Below are positions 6,992 through 13,927 of a DNA stretch of 21,501 bases, piece by piece. Location of the stretch: the NCBI GenBank assembly GCA_964613425.1, contig CAZTHC010000016.1, forward strand, positions 1-21,501. Reading direction: 5' to 3'. Numbering within the stretch: the first letter of the stretch is position 1; the number at the start of each line of letters is the position of its first letter. A program made the translations under genes and the position numbers. Under the pieces are notes generated by a model. That model was not told the DNA's origin. It was given only the letters and a program-made list of their open reading frames with translations, and did not search any database. The stretch is from CAZTHC01 sp964613425 (lineage in GTDB: Bacteria > Bacillota > Clostridia > TANB77 > CAG-508).

Positions 6992-7412
6992 TATGAGAAT
7001 ACTAGGAATAGATTATGGAGATAGTAGAGTTGGAATTGCTATAACAGATTTATTAGGTATAACAGCTCAAGGTTTGGAAACAATACATTATAATGGGAAT
7101 GATAAAATCCTATTAGCAAGATTAGATGAAATTATGACTGAGTATGAAGTAGATACAATTGTTGTAGGAATGCCAATAAATATGAATGGAACAAAAACCG
7201 TAAGAGTAGAAGTAACAAATAAATTCATACACAAATTAAAGTGTAAATACAATAAAATAAAAATAGAAACTGTAGATGAAAGACTTACAACTGTTGAAGC
7301 ACACAGAACTATGAACTTTCTTGGCGTAAATAAACGTGACAAAAAGAATATAGTAGATACGATTTCTGCGGTTTATATTTTAGAAACATATATGAAAAAA
7401 AATAGCCATTAA
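6984..7412 (+). CDS. ruvX: Pre-16S rRNA processing nuclease / Holliday junction resolvase-like protein RuvX (YqgF)
   Basis: A 142-residue RNase H-fold protein with the family's N-terminal strand and acid, RILGIDYGDSRVGIAITD, the central VVGMPINMNGT, and VDERLTTVEA. YqgF proteins process the 5' end of 16S rRNA precursor in E. coli and were earlier proposed as Holliday junction resolvases. The start at ATG 6984 overlaps the last 8 bases of ireB and has AGGA 4 bases upstream. A second ATG at 6993 would give the more usual MRILG start but lies too far (13 bases) from that site. Translation is probably coupled to ireB. Confidence 0.94.
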   Translation: MNNMRILGIDYGDSRVGIAITDLLGITAQGLETIHYNGNDKILLARLDEIMTEYEVDTIVVGMPINMNGTKTVRVEVTNKFIHKLKCKYNKIKIETVDERLTTVEAHRTMNFLGVNKRDKKNIVDTISAVYILETYMKKNSH

Positions 7413-7418
7413 AATTTG

Positions 7419-7439
7419 TATAAACTAATATAGTTTATA
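7419..7439. repeat. AT-rich 8-bp inverted repeat upstream of DUF1292 gene
   Basis: TATAAACT (7419-7426) and AGTTTATA (7432-7439) with loop AATAT. It sits in the 64-base gap between ruvX and the next gene. It has no T run, so it may be an operator, a weak RNA hairpin or chance. Confidence 0.35.
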
Positions 7440-7476
7440 ACAATTTAATATAAAAGTTTGAAAGGAGAAAACAAAA

Positions 7477-7800
7477 ATGAGTAATGAAGAAAAAAATACT
7501 CCAGAAATGGATGAGGAATTAGACAATATAATTGTATTAAATGATGAGGATGGAAAAGAAGTACAATTTGAGTTTTTAGATTTAGTAGAATTAGATTCAG
7601 AAGAATATGTAGTATTATTACCTGTAACTGAAGAGGGAGAAGAGGAAGAAGGAGAAGTCGTAATACTAAAAGTAGAAGATACAGAATCTGAAGATGATGA
7701 AGAATCTTATGTAAGTGTTGATGATGAAGAAACATTAAATAAAGTATTCGAAATATTCAAAGATAAATTCAAAGATGAATTTAATTTTGTTGAAGAATAA
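7477..7800 (+). CDS. DUF1292 family acidic protein (YrzB-like)
   Basis: A 107-residue, very acidic protein of the DUF1292 family: IIVLNDEDGKEVQFEFLDLVELDSEEYVVLLPV is the typical core, followed by a Glu run and a short C-terminal FKDKFKDEFNF segment. No biochemical function is established for the family. It is the third member of the conserved ireB-ruvX-yrzB cluster. AAAGGAG stands 9 bases before the ATG. A terminator follows at 7809, making it the last gene of the operon. Confidence 0.92.
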   Translation: MSNEEKNTPEMDEELDNIIVLNDEDGKEVQFEFLDLVELDSEEYVVLLPVTEEGEEEEGEVVILKVEDTESEDDEESYVSVDDEETLNKVFEIFKDKFKDEFNFVEE

Positions 7801-7808
7801 AATAATAA

Positions 7809-7842
7809 AAAAGAATTGCATTAAGGTGCAGTTCTTTTTTTT
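7809..7842 (+). terminator. Terminator of the 3025-7800 operon
   Basis: AAAAGAATTGCA (7809-7820) pairs with TGCAGTTCTTTT (7827-7838) with one G-T pair, loop TTAAGG, T run 7834-7842. Confidence 0.9.
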
Positions 7843-7854
7843 ATGTTTTATAAA

Positions 7855-7880
7855 TGTCATGTTGAGCGAAACATCTTAAC
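7855..7880. other. Vestige of a dispersed GTCAT..GAGCG type intergenic repeat
   Basis: The gap before spoIVB contains TGTCATGTTGAGCGAAACAT followed by CTTAAC. This resembles the left half of the widespread TGTCATTCTGAGCG... intergenic palindromes of many bacteria (recalled, not searched). No right half is visible. Confidence 0.3.
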
Positions 7881-7976
7881 AATAAATTAAAATTTAAAAA
7901 TATAACATTGAATTAAAAAAAATATAATGGTAAAGATAAATATATAAAAATGCTAAAGAAAGAAGAAAGGTAAGCT

Positions 7977-9192
7977 ATGAAAAAAATAAAAATCTTTGCT
8001 ATTATTATATTTCTTTTAATATTATTAGCATATATAACAAATATAACATCAATACCAGACAATATAATTCTTTTTAAGGGTGAAAATATAAATCTGCAAA
8101 CAATGCTTGGAATAGAAATTTCAGAAAAGAGCAATTCATATGAAATAATTCAAACTTCAAGTAATATAAAAAAAGATGAAATAATAGAAAGTCAGAATTT
8201 GCAAGTTAGTTTATTAAATATTTTACCATTGAAACAAGTGAAAGTAAGTGTAATACCTAAAGCAAGCGTAGTTCCAGTAGGAGGATTAATAGGACTAAAG
8301 TTGTATACAGATGGAGTATTAGTGGTAGGAATGTCTGAGATAGATGGCAGTAGACCATATGAAAACACTGGAATACAAGAAGGAGATATGATTACACATA
8401 TAAATGATAAAGAGATTAGTAGTACAGATGAACTTATAGAAACTGTAAATAGTTCTAATGATGGAAAAGTAAATTTAAAATATGAAAGAGAAGGTACAGA
8501 ATATTTTACTAGTATGCAAGCAACTAAAACGGCTGCAAATCAGTATAAACTTGGCTTATGGGTTAGAGATGCAGCAGCTGGAATAGGAACGGTAACATAT
8601 TATGAACCATCAACAGGAAATTTTGCAGCCTTAGGCCATGGAATTGTAGATATAGATACAGAAAAATTAGTAACAATAGCTTCAGGAGAAATAACTACAG
8701 CAAGAATAGTTTCAATAGCAAAAGGAGAAAAGGGAAAACCAGGAGAAATAAAAGGAAGTATAGTAAATCAGATAGAAGTTGGAAAAATATCAAAAAATAC
8801 AGATTTGGGTATATATGGAATATTAAATAATTTAACAGCAATGAATATTGATACATCACAACAATATGAAGTAGCATTAAGAGATGAAATACGAGAGGGG
8901 AATGCAAAAGTATTGTGTACACTAGAAAATGGAGTGAAAGAAGAATTTGAAATAGAAATTGAAAAAATATATAAAAAAAATAATTATGATAATAAGAGTA
9001 TGCTCATAAAAATAACAGATAAAAGACTAATAGAAAAAACAGGAGGAATAATACAGCGGAATGAGCGGAGCACCTATAATACAAAATGGAAAATTTATAG
9101 GAGCGATAACACATGTGCTTGTAAGCTCGCCAACAAAGGGTTACGCAGTATTTGGGGATTTAATGATAAAAGAAATGAGAGACGTTAAATAA
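7977..9192 (+). CDS. spoIVB: SpoIVB peptidase (S55), interrupted by a +1 frameshift at 9057
   Basis: SpoIVB is the forespore-secreted serine peptidase that triggers pro-sigma-K processing by cutting SpoIVFA. The protein has an N-terminal membrane/signal segment (residues 5-25), a PDZ domain at about 105-165 and the S55 core from about 190. His221 (ALGHGI) and Asp348 (ITDKR) are in the main frame, which then reads CAG CGG AAT and ends at 9188 in unrelated sequence. Dropping one base, C9057, gives GIIQGMSGAPIIQNGK and a stop at 9190-9192, total 404 residues. The restored serine (363, codon 9064-9066) keeps the B. subtilis triad spacing (H236, D363, S378 as recalled): 15 residues from Asp and 142 from His. 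This is either a decaying gene, a sequence error or programmed frameshifting. The start ATG 7977 follows AGAAAGG. spo0A, the usual next gene, is absent. Confidence 0.9.
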
Positions 9193-9227
9193 CAAAATAT
9201 TTGTTACAATGGTGAATGTGCAGAGTA

Positions 9228-9256
9228 TTGCAAAAATTAACATAATGTGTTATAAT
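9228..9256 (+). promoter_or_regulatory. Strong promoter of the unknown gene at 9319
   Basis: TTGCAA at 9228-9233 and a perfect TATAAT at 9251-9256, spacer 17. The -10 box is framed by a short inverted repeat, ATGTG (9245-9249) and CACAT (9259-9263), which could be an operator. The gene is thus expressed separately from spoIVB. Confidence 0.75.
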
Positions 9257-9262
9257 TGCACA

Positions 9263-9276
9263 TATTCGAAAGAATA
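9263..9276 (+). promoter_or_regulatory. Small GNRA-type hairpin at the 5' end of the 9319 transcript
   Basis: TATTC (9263-9267), GAAA loop, GAATA (9272-9276), located where transcription from the 9228 promoter would begin. A 5' end hairpin could stabilise the mRNA; it may also be chance. Confidence 0.3.
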
Positions 9277-9318
9277 CATTTCATTCTGCAATAAAATTTT
9301 ATTAAGGAGGACATTTAT

Positions 9319-10047
9319 ATGAGTGCAATAGCAGAAGGAAAAACTAGAGTTTCCGAAAGTCGGATTATAATTGGCACAGATGAAAAATTTGTGTTGATAA
9401 AAGCATCTGAACTTACTCTCAAAGATGAATTTATGCAGTTCAAACCAAAGACGGTAAATGAACAAATACTCAAAAAAATGCTTACAGATGCAATCAATGA
9501 AGGTGTGAACGATTTCTATAGGGCACGTATGGATCCATCAATCAACTCAGCTGGTAATATCTATTATTCAAAAGGAAAAAAACCAGCAGCAGGCAAAAGT
9601 TATGCTTGGTGGATAAATCAAGCAAGGTGTTATAATAGAAAATGTAATAGTCGTCTTGCAACTGTAAATGAATATGTAGCATTTTTAGGCGTTTTTATGG
9701 GAGAATTATTAAGGTACAGACACGGCATTGAAGAAGTTTGGAATTTAGTTTGTAATGACTCCAAAGATATGGGACATTATATTAATTCAAGAGAAGCTAA
9801 AGGAAAACTTGAATTGACTGGTTCAAGACTGTGCAATTTTATTTTTGATATTGGAAATACAAGGAAAATACTTGCCAAGGATGAAGATGAATTTTGCTTA
9901 GCTGGAGGAAGTTATAATCAAAATAGTTATTATTTCCCATTATCCATTATTAATCATATGGAAGAACAGCACGGCTATGTAAGCTGCAATGATAGTGTGA
10001 TTTGTGAAAATAGCACAGGATTTGTTATCTTGGATAAGATAGCATAA
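9319..10047 (+). CDS. Unknown 242-aa protein, possible C-type-lectin-like C-terminal domain
   Basis: I do not know a named family for this protein. It has no signal peptide or membrane segment. The middle is rich in Trp, Tyr, Arg and Cys (YAWWINQARCYNRKCNSR; VAFLGVFMGELLRYRHGIEEVW). The end reads LAGGSYNQNSYYFPL followed about 25 residues later by STGFVIL. A GGS-Y/W-N ... GF ending is typical of formylglycine-generating-enzyme/C-type-lectin folds, including target proteins of diversity-generating retroelements; this is inference from pattern only. No reverse transcriptase or template repeat is in the window. The gene has its own promoter and terminator. It uses codons rare in its neighbours (CGG at codon 15, several GGC and CTC), suggesting transfer. 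AAGGAGG (9304-9310) fixes the start. Confidence 0.85.
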   Translation: MSAIAEGKTRVSESRIIIGTDEKFVLIKASELTLKDEFMQFKPKTVNEQILKKMLTDAINEGVNDFYRARMDPSINSAGNIYYSKGKKPAAGKSYAWWINQARCYNRKCNSRLATVNEYVAFLGVFMGELLRYRHGIEEVWNLVCNDSKDMGHYINSREAKGKLELTGSRLCNFIFDIGNTRKILAKDEDEFCLAGGSYNQNSYYFPLSIINHMEEQHGYVSCNDSVICENSTGFVILDKIA

Positions 10048-10086
10048 GTTGAATTTTATGATAAGTAAATAATTCAGGGAAACTTA

Positions 10087-10120
10087 AAAAGTAGAGTTCT
10101 TGATTTAGAACTCTACTTTT
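10087..10120. terminator. Terminator after the 9319 gene (usable on both strands)
   Basis: A perfect 14-bp stem: AAAAGTAGAGTTCT (10087-10100) and AGAACTCTACTTTT (10107-10120), loop TGATTT. Confidence 0.9.
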
Positions 10121-10132
10121 ATTGTATAATAA

Positions 10133-10165
10133 AAAAATAATCATTTGTAAGAAATGATTATTTTT
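10133..10165. terminator. Bidirectional terminator at the 3' end of murC
   Basis: A perfect 14-bp stem AAAAATAATCATTT (10133-10146) and AAATGATTATTTTT (10152-10165), loop GTAAG. It lies 17 bases past the murC stop. On the minus strand the A run at 10131-10137 gives the T tract. Confidence 0.85.
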
Positions 10166-10182
10166 ATCTAAATTTATTAATT

Positions 10183-11577
10183 TTAATCTTTCAATTTTTT
10201 GCCTATTTTTTCAACAGAACCAGCACCTAAAGTTAGTATTAGGTCATTTGGAATTGCTCTGTCTTTCACATATTTTACTATGTCATCAAATTCTTTAATA
10301 TATATGGCTTCTCTGCCAAATTCTTTAATTTTATTAACTAGGTCTTGAGAAGTAATATTATATGTGTTTTGTTCACGAGCAGCATAAATATCTGTTATTA
10401 TGATTCTATCAAAGTTTAATAATGCTTTTGCAAAATCATCTAACAAATTTTTAGTTCTGCTGTATGTATGTGGTTGAAATATTACCCAAGAACGGTTATA
10501 CTTTTTGTTTTTCATTGCTTTTGCTGTTGCAACTATTTCAGTAGGGTGATGACCATAATCATCATATATATTTGCACCTTTGTATGTTCCAACAAATTCA
10601 AATCTTCTATGAGCACCAGTAAATTTTGCCAAAGCAGATTTTATAGTAGCCTTTGGGATTTTATATTCAGTACATAAAGCAATACATGCTAAGGCATTTT
10701 GAACATTGTGAACTCCCATAATAGAAAGCTTAAATGTTCCAAAAAAATTATTATTATAGTACACATCAAATGAAGGAAAGCCATTGTTGTCAAATGAAAT
10801 ACTTCTACCAACAAAATTTGCTTTGTCATTTTTTATACCATATGTAATACTTTTGGCATGAGTATTTTTTCTTAAATCTATGCAATTTTCATCATCTGCA
10901 TTTAGAACTAAAAGACCATCATCTGGAAGAAGTGAAACGTATTTTATAAATGCGTTTTTTATATTTTCAAATGTTTTAAAATAGTCTAGATGATCATTAT
11001 CAATATTTAAAATAATTTCAGATTTTGGACTGAATTTTAGAAAACTTTCTACATATTCACAAGCTTCTAATATAAAGTAATCACTTTTACCAACTCTGTA
11101 GTTTCCATTTATTTGTTTTAAAATTGCACCTACTTGAATAGTAGGGTCAAGTTCTGCTTCAAGGAAGCAACAAGAAATCATAGATGTCGTTGTTGTTTTA
11201 CCATGAGTTCCAGAAATACCAATTGTATCTTCAAAAATTCTTGTTAATAATCCTACAAAGTCGCATCTTTCAATTGTTTGAATGTTATATTGTCTTGCAT
11301 TAACTAACTCAGGATCATCTTGTTTGATTGCAGCTGAGTAAACTACTAAATCTGCTTTCTTTGAATTTTCTAAGTCGTGGCCTATAAATACTCTAATTCC
11401 ATGGCTTGCCAATCTATCTGTAATATCACTTCTAGTACAATCTGAACCAGTAACGAAAAAACCGAAACTTTTTAAAATTTCAGATATCCCACTCATACTA
11501 ATTCCACCAATTCCAATTAAATGGATATGTTTATATTTTTTTAGGTTTTCCATATTTAAACTATTCATATCAAACAT
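10183..11577 (-). CDS. murC: UDP-N-acetylmuramate--L-alanine ligase
   Basis: MurC adds L-Ala to UDP-MurNAc using ATP in the cytosolic part of peptidoglycan synthesis. The 464-residue protein has the N-terminal Rossmann motif HLIGIGGISMSGISEIL (residues 19-35), the Mur ligase P-loop GTHGKTT (123-129), NIDNDHLDYF and DDYGHHPTEI, and GAHRRFE at the domain boundary. Length is normal for the family. The start ATG at 11577 has AAAGGA close upstream. An in-frame TTG at 11598 overlaps the -10 box of the likely promoter and so cannot be in the mRNA. It is transcribed alone, divergently from spoVG. Confidence 0.97.
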   Translation of the reverse strand: MFDMNSLNMENLKKYKHIHLIGIGGISMSGISEILKSFGFFVTGSDCTRSDITDRLASHGIRVFIGHDLENSKKADLVVYSAAIKQDDPELVNARQYNIQTIERCDFVGLLTRIFEDTIGISGTHGKTTTTSMISCCFLEAELDPTIQVGAILKQINGNYRVGKSDYFILEACEYVESFLKFSPKSEIILNIDNDHLDYFKTFENIKNAFIKYVSLLPDDGLLVLNADDENCIDLRKNTHAKSITYGIKNDKANFVGRSISFDNNGFPSFDVYYNNNFFGTFKLSIMGVHNVQNALACIALCTEYKIPKATIKSALAKFTGAHRRFEFVGTYKGANIYDDYGHHPTEIVATAKAMKNKKYNRSWVIFQPHTYSRTKNLLDDFAKALLNFDRIIITDIYAAREQNTYNITSQDLVNKIKEFGREAIYIKEFDDIVKYVKDRAIPNDLILTLGAGSVEKIGKKLKD

Positions 11578-11597
11578 TCTTCCTTTCAATATAAGCA

Positions 11598-11626
11598 ATT
11601 ATACACTCTTGTTGCTAAAAATTCAA
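11598..11626 (-). promoter_or_regulatory. Promoter of murC
   Basis: Read on the minus strand: TTGAAT (11626-11621), 17-base spacer, TATAAT (11603-11598). Transcription would start near 11591, 14 bases before the ATG. Confidence 0.75.
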
Positions 11627-11691
11627 TATATACTATGAAATATTGAAAAAACTGTTACTATAATATTTTTAAAAAATATTTGAAGAAATTA

Positions 11692-11718
11692 GAAGGAAAA
11701 AATATTTTTTTGGCGAAT
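11692..11718 (+). promoter_or_regulatory. SigH-type promoter of spoVG
   Basis: GAAGGAAAA (11692-11700), 11 bases, GGCGAAT (11712-11718) matches the B. subtilis SigH consensus RnAGGAwWW-N11/12-RnnGAAT at every defined position. B. subtilis spoVG is a classic SigH target, so conservation here is plausible. Confidence 0.72.
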
Positions 11719-11721
11719 AAT

Positions 11722-11752
11722 ATTATTGTACATATTATAAATGTACAATAAT
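11722..11752. promoter_or_regulatory. Perfect 12-bp inverted repeat at the start of the spoVG leader
   Basis: ATTATTGTACAT (11722-11733) and ATGTACAATAAT (11741-11752) with a 7-base loop. It begins just after the SigH -10 element, so it lies at the transcript's 5' end. It could be an operator or an mRNA stem-loop; there is no T run. Confidence 0.7.
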
Positions 11753-11781
11753 TAAAAAACATTGGAAGGCGGTGCGCATTA

Positions 11782-12051
11782 ATGCAAATAACAGATGTAC
11801 GTTTAAGAAAAGTAAATTCAGAAAACAGAATGAAAGCTGTTGCTTCTGTAACATTTGATAACGAATTCGTAATTCACGATATTAAAGTTATCGAGAGTCA
11901 AAATGGATTATTTATAGCTATGCCAAGTAGAAAAACTCCAAACGGAGAATTCAAGGATATAGCTCATCCAATCAATGCTGAAACAAGAGAGAAAATTCAA
12001 AAAGCTATTTTAGAAGCTTATGAAGCTCCAGAAACAGAATCAGCAGAATAA
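11782..12051 (+). CDS. spoVG: Septation/sporulation regulator SpoVG
   Basis: An 89-residue match to SpoVG over its whole length: MQITDVRLRKVN at the start, ASVTFDNEFVIHDIKVIE, then GLFIAMPSRKTPNGEFKDIAHPIN and a short helical C-terminus ending in acidic residues. SpoVG is a small nucleic-acid-binding regulator: it affects septation and sporulation in Bacillus and virulence and cell envelope in Listeria and Staphylococcus. It is therefore not proof of spore formation. GGAAGGCGG stands upstream of the ATG. It is monocistronic, between a SigH-type promoter and a terminator. Confidence 0.97.
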   Translation: MQITDVRLRKVNSENRMKAVASVTFDNEFVIHDIKVIESQNGLFIAMPSRKTPNGEFKDIAHPINAETREKIQKAILEAYEAPETESAE

Positions 12052-12065
12052 TAAATAATAAAAAG

Positions 12066-12089
12066 AAAAGCACTGTGAAGTGCTTTTTT
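12066..12089 (+). terminator. Terminator of spoVG
   Basis: AAAAGCACT (12066-12074), GTGA tetraloop, AGTGCTTTT (12079-12087), T run 12084-12089. Confidence 0.93.
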
Positions 12090-12133
12090 GTTACGTACAA
12101 TAAATAAAGTGAAATAGAAATTTATTAAAGCTA

Positions 12134-12162
12134 TTGCAAAATAAATAAATATCATTTAAAAT
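12134..12162 (+). promoter_or_regulatory. Candidate promoter of pgsA
   Basis: TTGCAA (12134-12139) and TAAAAT (12157-12162), 17 bases apart, 68 bases before the pgsA ATG. The rest of the 12090-12229 gap shows only AT-rich sequence. Confidence 0.5.
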
Positions 12163-12229
12163 TAAGCTGTAATATTAATTAAAAAACAGCATAAATAATG
12201 TATTAAGATAATGTTGGAGGAATGCTATA

Positions 12230-12826
12230 ATGAATTTACCAAATAAATTGACAGTTTTTAGAATTTTGCTAGTACCGATAATGGTAATAATTCCATTGTT
12301 TAATATAGAGGGAAACTTTTTAGAAATACCAATAACATATTGGCTAATAAATATAATATTTATTATTGCATCTATTACAGATAAATTAGATGGATATCTT
12401 GCAAGAAAAAATAAACAAATTACCACTTTTGGGAAATTTTTAGACCCATTAGCGGACAAGATATTAGTGTTAGCAGCAATGCTAATATTAGTAGAGTTTA
12501 ATCAATTACCAGCATGGATTCCAATAATAGTAATTACTAGAGAATTTATAGTTTCAGGATATAGGTTAGTAATAGTAGAACAAAATGGAGAAGTAATAGC
12601 AGCATCAGTATGGGGAAAAATAAAAACTGTAACTCAAATGATTGCGATTATGCTAGCATTTTTAACGACATATAAATTTGGAGCATTTATAACAGAAGGC
12701 TTAACTGGAATTAATTTAGTAATTAATATATTAGCAACAAGTGTTATGGATATATCTGTTATAGCAACAATTTTTTCAGGTTGGGATTATATAAAAGACT
12801 GGAAAAAAGTATTAAAAATGAAATAA
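12230..12826 (+). CDS. pgsA: CDP-diacylglycerol--glycerol-3-phosphate 3-phosphatidyltransferase
   Basis: PgsA makes phosphatidylglycerophosphate from CDP-diacylglycerol and glycerol-3-phosphate in the membrane, the committed step to phosphatidylglycerol and cardiolipin. The 198-residue protein begins MNLPNKLTVFRIL, typical of PgsA. It carries the complete CDP-alcohol phosphotransferase motif: D51-x2-D54-G55-x2-A58-R59-x8-G68-x3-D72-x3-D76. Several hydrophobic helices surround it. GGAGG (12219-12223) supports the start. It is followed by a small palindrome and the RNHCP gene, which is probably on the same transcript. Confidence 0.95.
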   Translation: MNLPNKLTVFRILLVPIMVIIPLFNIEGNFLEIPITYWLINIIFIIASITDKLDGYLARKNKQITTFGKFLDPLADKILVLAAMLILVEFNQLPAWIPIIVITREFIVSGYRLVIVEQNGEVIAASVWGKIKTVTQMIAIMLAFLTTYKFGAFITEGLTGINLVINILATSVMDISVIATIFSGWDYIKDWKKVLKMK

Positions 12827-12835
12827 TATACTGTA

Positions 12836-12856
12836 TGGACGAGCATTGCTCGTCCA
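12836..12856. repeat. Small palindrome, dispersed copy 4
   Basis: Arms TGGACGAGCA (12836-12845) and TGCTCGTCCA (12847-12856) around a single T, preceded by GTA and followed by ATA. A 27-base stretch from the GTA (12833) matches one at 17797 at 21 positions. No T run follows. Confidence 0.75.
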
Positions 12857-12878
12857 ATATAATATAAGGAGAAATAAA

Positions 12879-13187
12879 ATGCAAAGAAAATTTACAAAAA
12901 TAGACGAAGAATTTGTATGTGAACATTGTGGGAAAAAAGTAGAAAAATTAGGTTATACTTGTAGGAACCATTGCCCAAACTGTTTACACTCTAAACACGT
13001 AGATAAAAATCCAGGAGATAGGGCAGAAGAATGTAAAGGTAGTCTAGAACCGATAGGAATTGAGATAGATAATAAAAAGGGATATGTAATAATTTTTAGA
13101 TGCAAAAAATGTGGGGCTATACGTAAAAATAAAGCCGCCACAGATGATAATAAAGATTTAATTATTGAATTAACCGTAAATAAGTAA
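12879..13187 (+). CDS. RNHCP domain-containing protein
   Basis: A 102-residue zinc-binding-type protein of the RNHCP family, named after the sequence seen here: CRNHCPNCLHSKHVD. Two other Cys pairs, CEHCGKKV near the N-terminus and CKKCGAIRKNK near the C-terminus, would complete zinc sites. The function of the family is not established. A longer reading from 12846 (TTG) runs through part of the upstream palindrome and has no ribosome binding site; ATG 12879 has AAGGAG 8 bases upstream and is the better start. The gene converges on a minus-strand gene only 2 bases away, with no terminator between. Confidence 0.9.
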   Translation: MQRKFTKIDEEFVCEHCGKKVEKLGYTCRNHCPNCLHSKHVDKNPGDRAEECKGSLEPIGIEIDNKKGYVIIFRCKKCGAIRKNKAATDDNKDLIIELTVNK

Positions 13188-13189
13188 GC

Positions 13190-13918
13190 TTAATGCTCTT
13201 TATTGTAAGTAGATGTTGTAATTTCAGCATCTTTTTTTTCGCTATAATAGTGGTCAATGCATTCCTTTTGACTTAATTCATAAACTATAAAGTTGCCGGA
13301 TTTATCCTTTAGAGAAGTAGAAGTAAAGTACGTAGGAACTTTCTTTAAGTCAAAATTTTCTCTGCTTTTATAAGCTCTATGACTTGCTTCACCAATATCT
13401 GCACAAAGGTGCATTCTAAAAGTTTTAATTTGAGTTTCTTCAAATAAATCATCATGAGCTTTAAATTTGTTTGTAATATGAACGGCTTTGTAACCATTTT
13501 CTTTTGGATTTTGTATATAATCTTTTCTTTTGTCAGAAAGATTAATGAATTTTTTAGAATTAAAATCTAAAAGAAATTTTTCAAATTCATAACACATATT
13601 TGTTAAAGTCCCTTCATCTGTAGAACCATTAACAGATTGTATAATATATTTTTTAGCATATAAATCATAAACATTACCAGTTTTTCCTTCTTTTAATTTT
13701 TTTTCGAATTTTTCTGTATATCCATTAAAAGATTTAATGCGTGCATGCATAATAAACCCTACATCTGGAAAATGTTTATGTAAGGCTGTTAATTCATTTC
13801 TAAGATGTTTTAAATATATTGGTTTATAAATGTCAACATATTTTAAATATCTTGAATGTAACTTTTTAGTTAATAAAATATCTTTTTTAAGTACTTTTCT
13901 AAATTCACTAGAATTCAT
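13190..13918 (-). CDS. RelA/SpoT-type (p)ppGpp synthetase-domain protein
   Basis: A 242-residue single-domain protein resembling small alarmone synthetases, which transfer pyrophosphate from ATP to GDP or GTP. Key segments of the synthetase fold are present: ARIKSFNGYTEK (residues 59-70, like the R-K-S-x-x-S/T nucleotide site), VYDLYAKKYII (Asp85, metal ligand position), KDYIQNPKENGYKAVH (132-147, the G-Y stacking motif) and ETQIKTFRMH (Glu161, Gln163). No HD hydrolase, TGS or ACT domain. Overall similarity to RelP/RelQ looks distant, so activity needs checking. ATG 13918 has AGGTGAT upstream; the earlier GTG at 13927 is inside that site. The upstream gene's TAG stop overlaps the binding site, implying coupling to the membrane protein gene. 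Confidence 0.82.
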   Translation of the reverse strand: MNSSEFRKVLKKDILLTKKLHSRYLKYVDIYKPIYLKHLRNELTALHKHFPDVGFIMHARIKSFNGYTEKFEKKLKEGKTGNVYDLYAKKYIIQSVNGSTDEGTLTNMCYEFEKFLLDFNSKKFINLSDKRKDYIQNPKENGYKAVHITNKFKAHDDLFEETQIKTFRMHLCADIGEASHRAYKSRENFDLKKVPTYFTSTSLKDKSGNFIVYELSQKECIDHYYSEKKDAEITTSTYNKEH

Positions 13919-13927
13919 ATAAATCAC

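Noticed and set aside
7445..7735. Leu/His-rich antisense frame opposite the DUF1292 gene
   Set aside because: It mirrors the Glu/Asp-rich codons of the real gene and has no binding site or promoter.
10468..10677. Plus-strand 69-codon frame inside murC
   Set aside because: It is antisense to conserved MurC motifs and has no translation signals.
11578..11598. Longer murC reading from TTG 11598
   Set aside because: The TTG overlaps the -10 box of the promoter and lacks a ribosome binding site, while ATG 11577 has one.
12833..12859. Palindrome after pgsA as a transcription terminator
   Set aside because: No T run follows; sequence continues AATATAATATAAGG into the next gene's ribosome binding site, and the same element recurs elsewhere.
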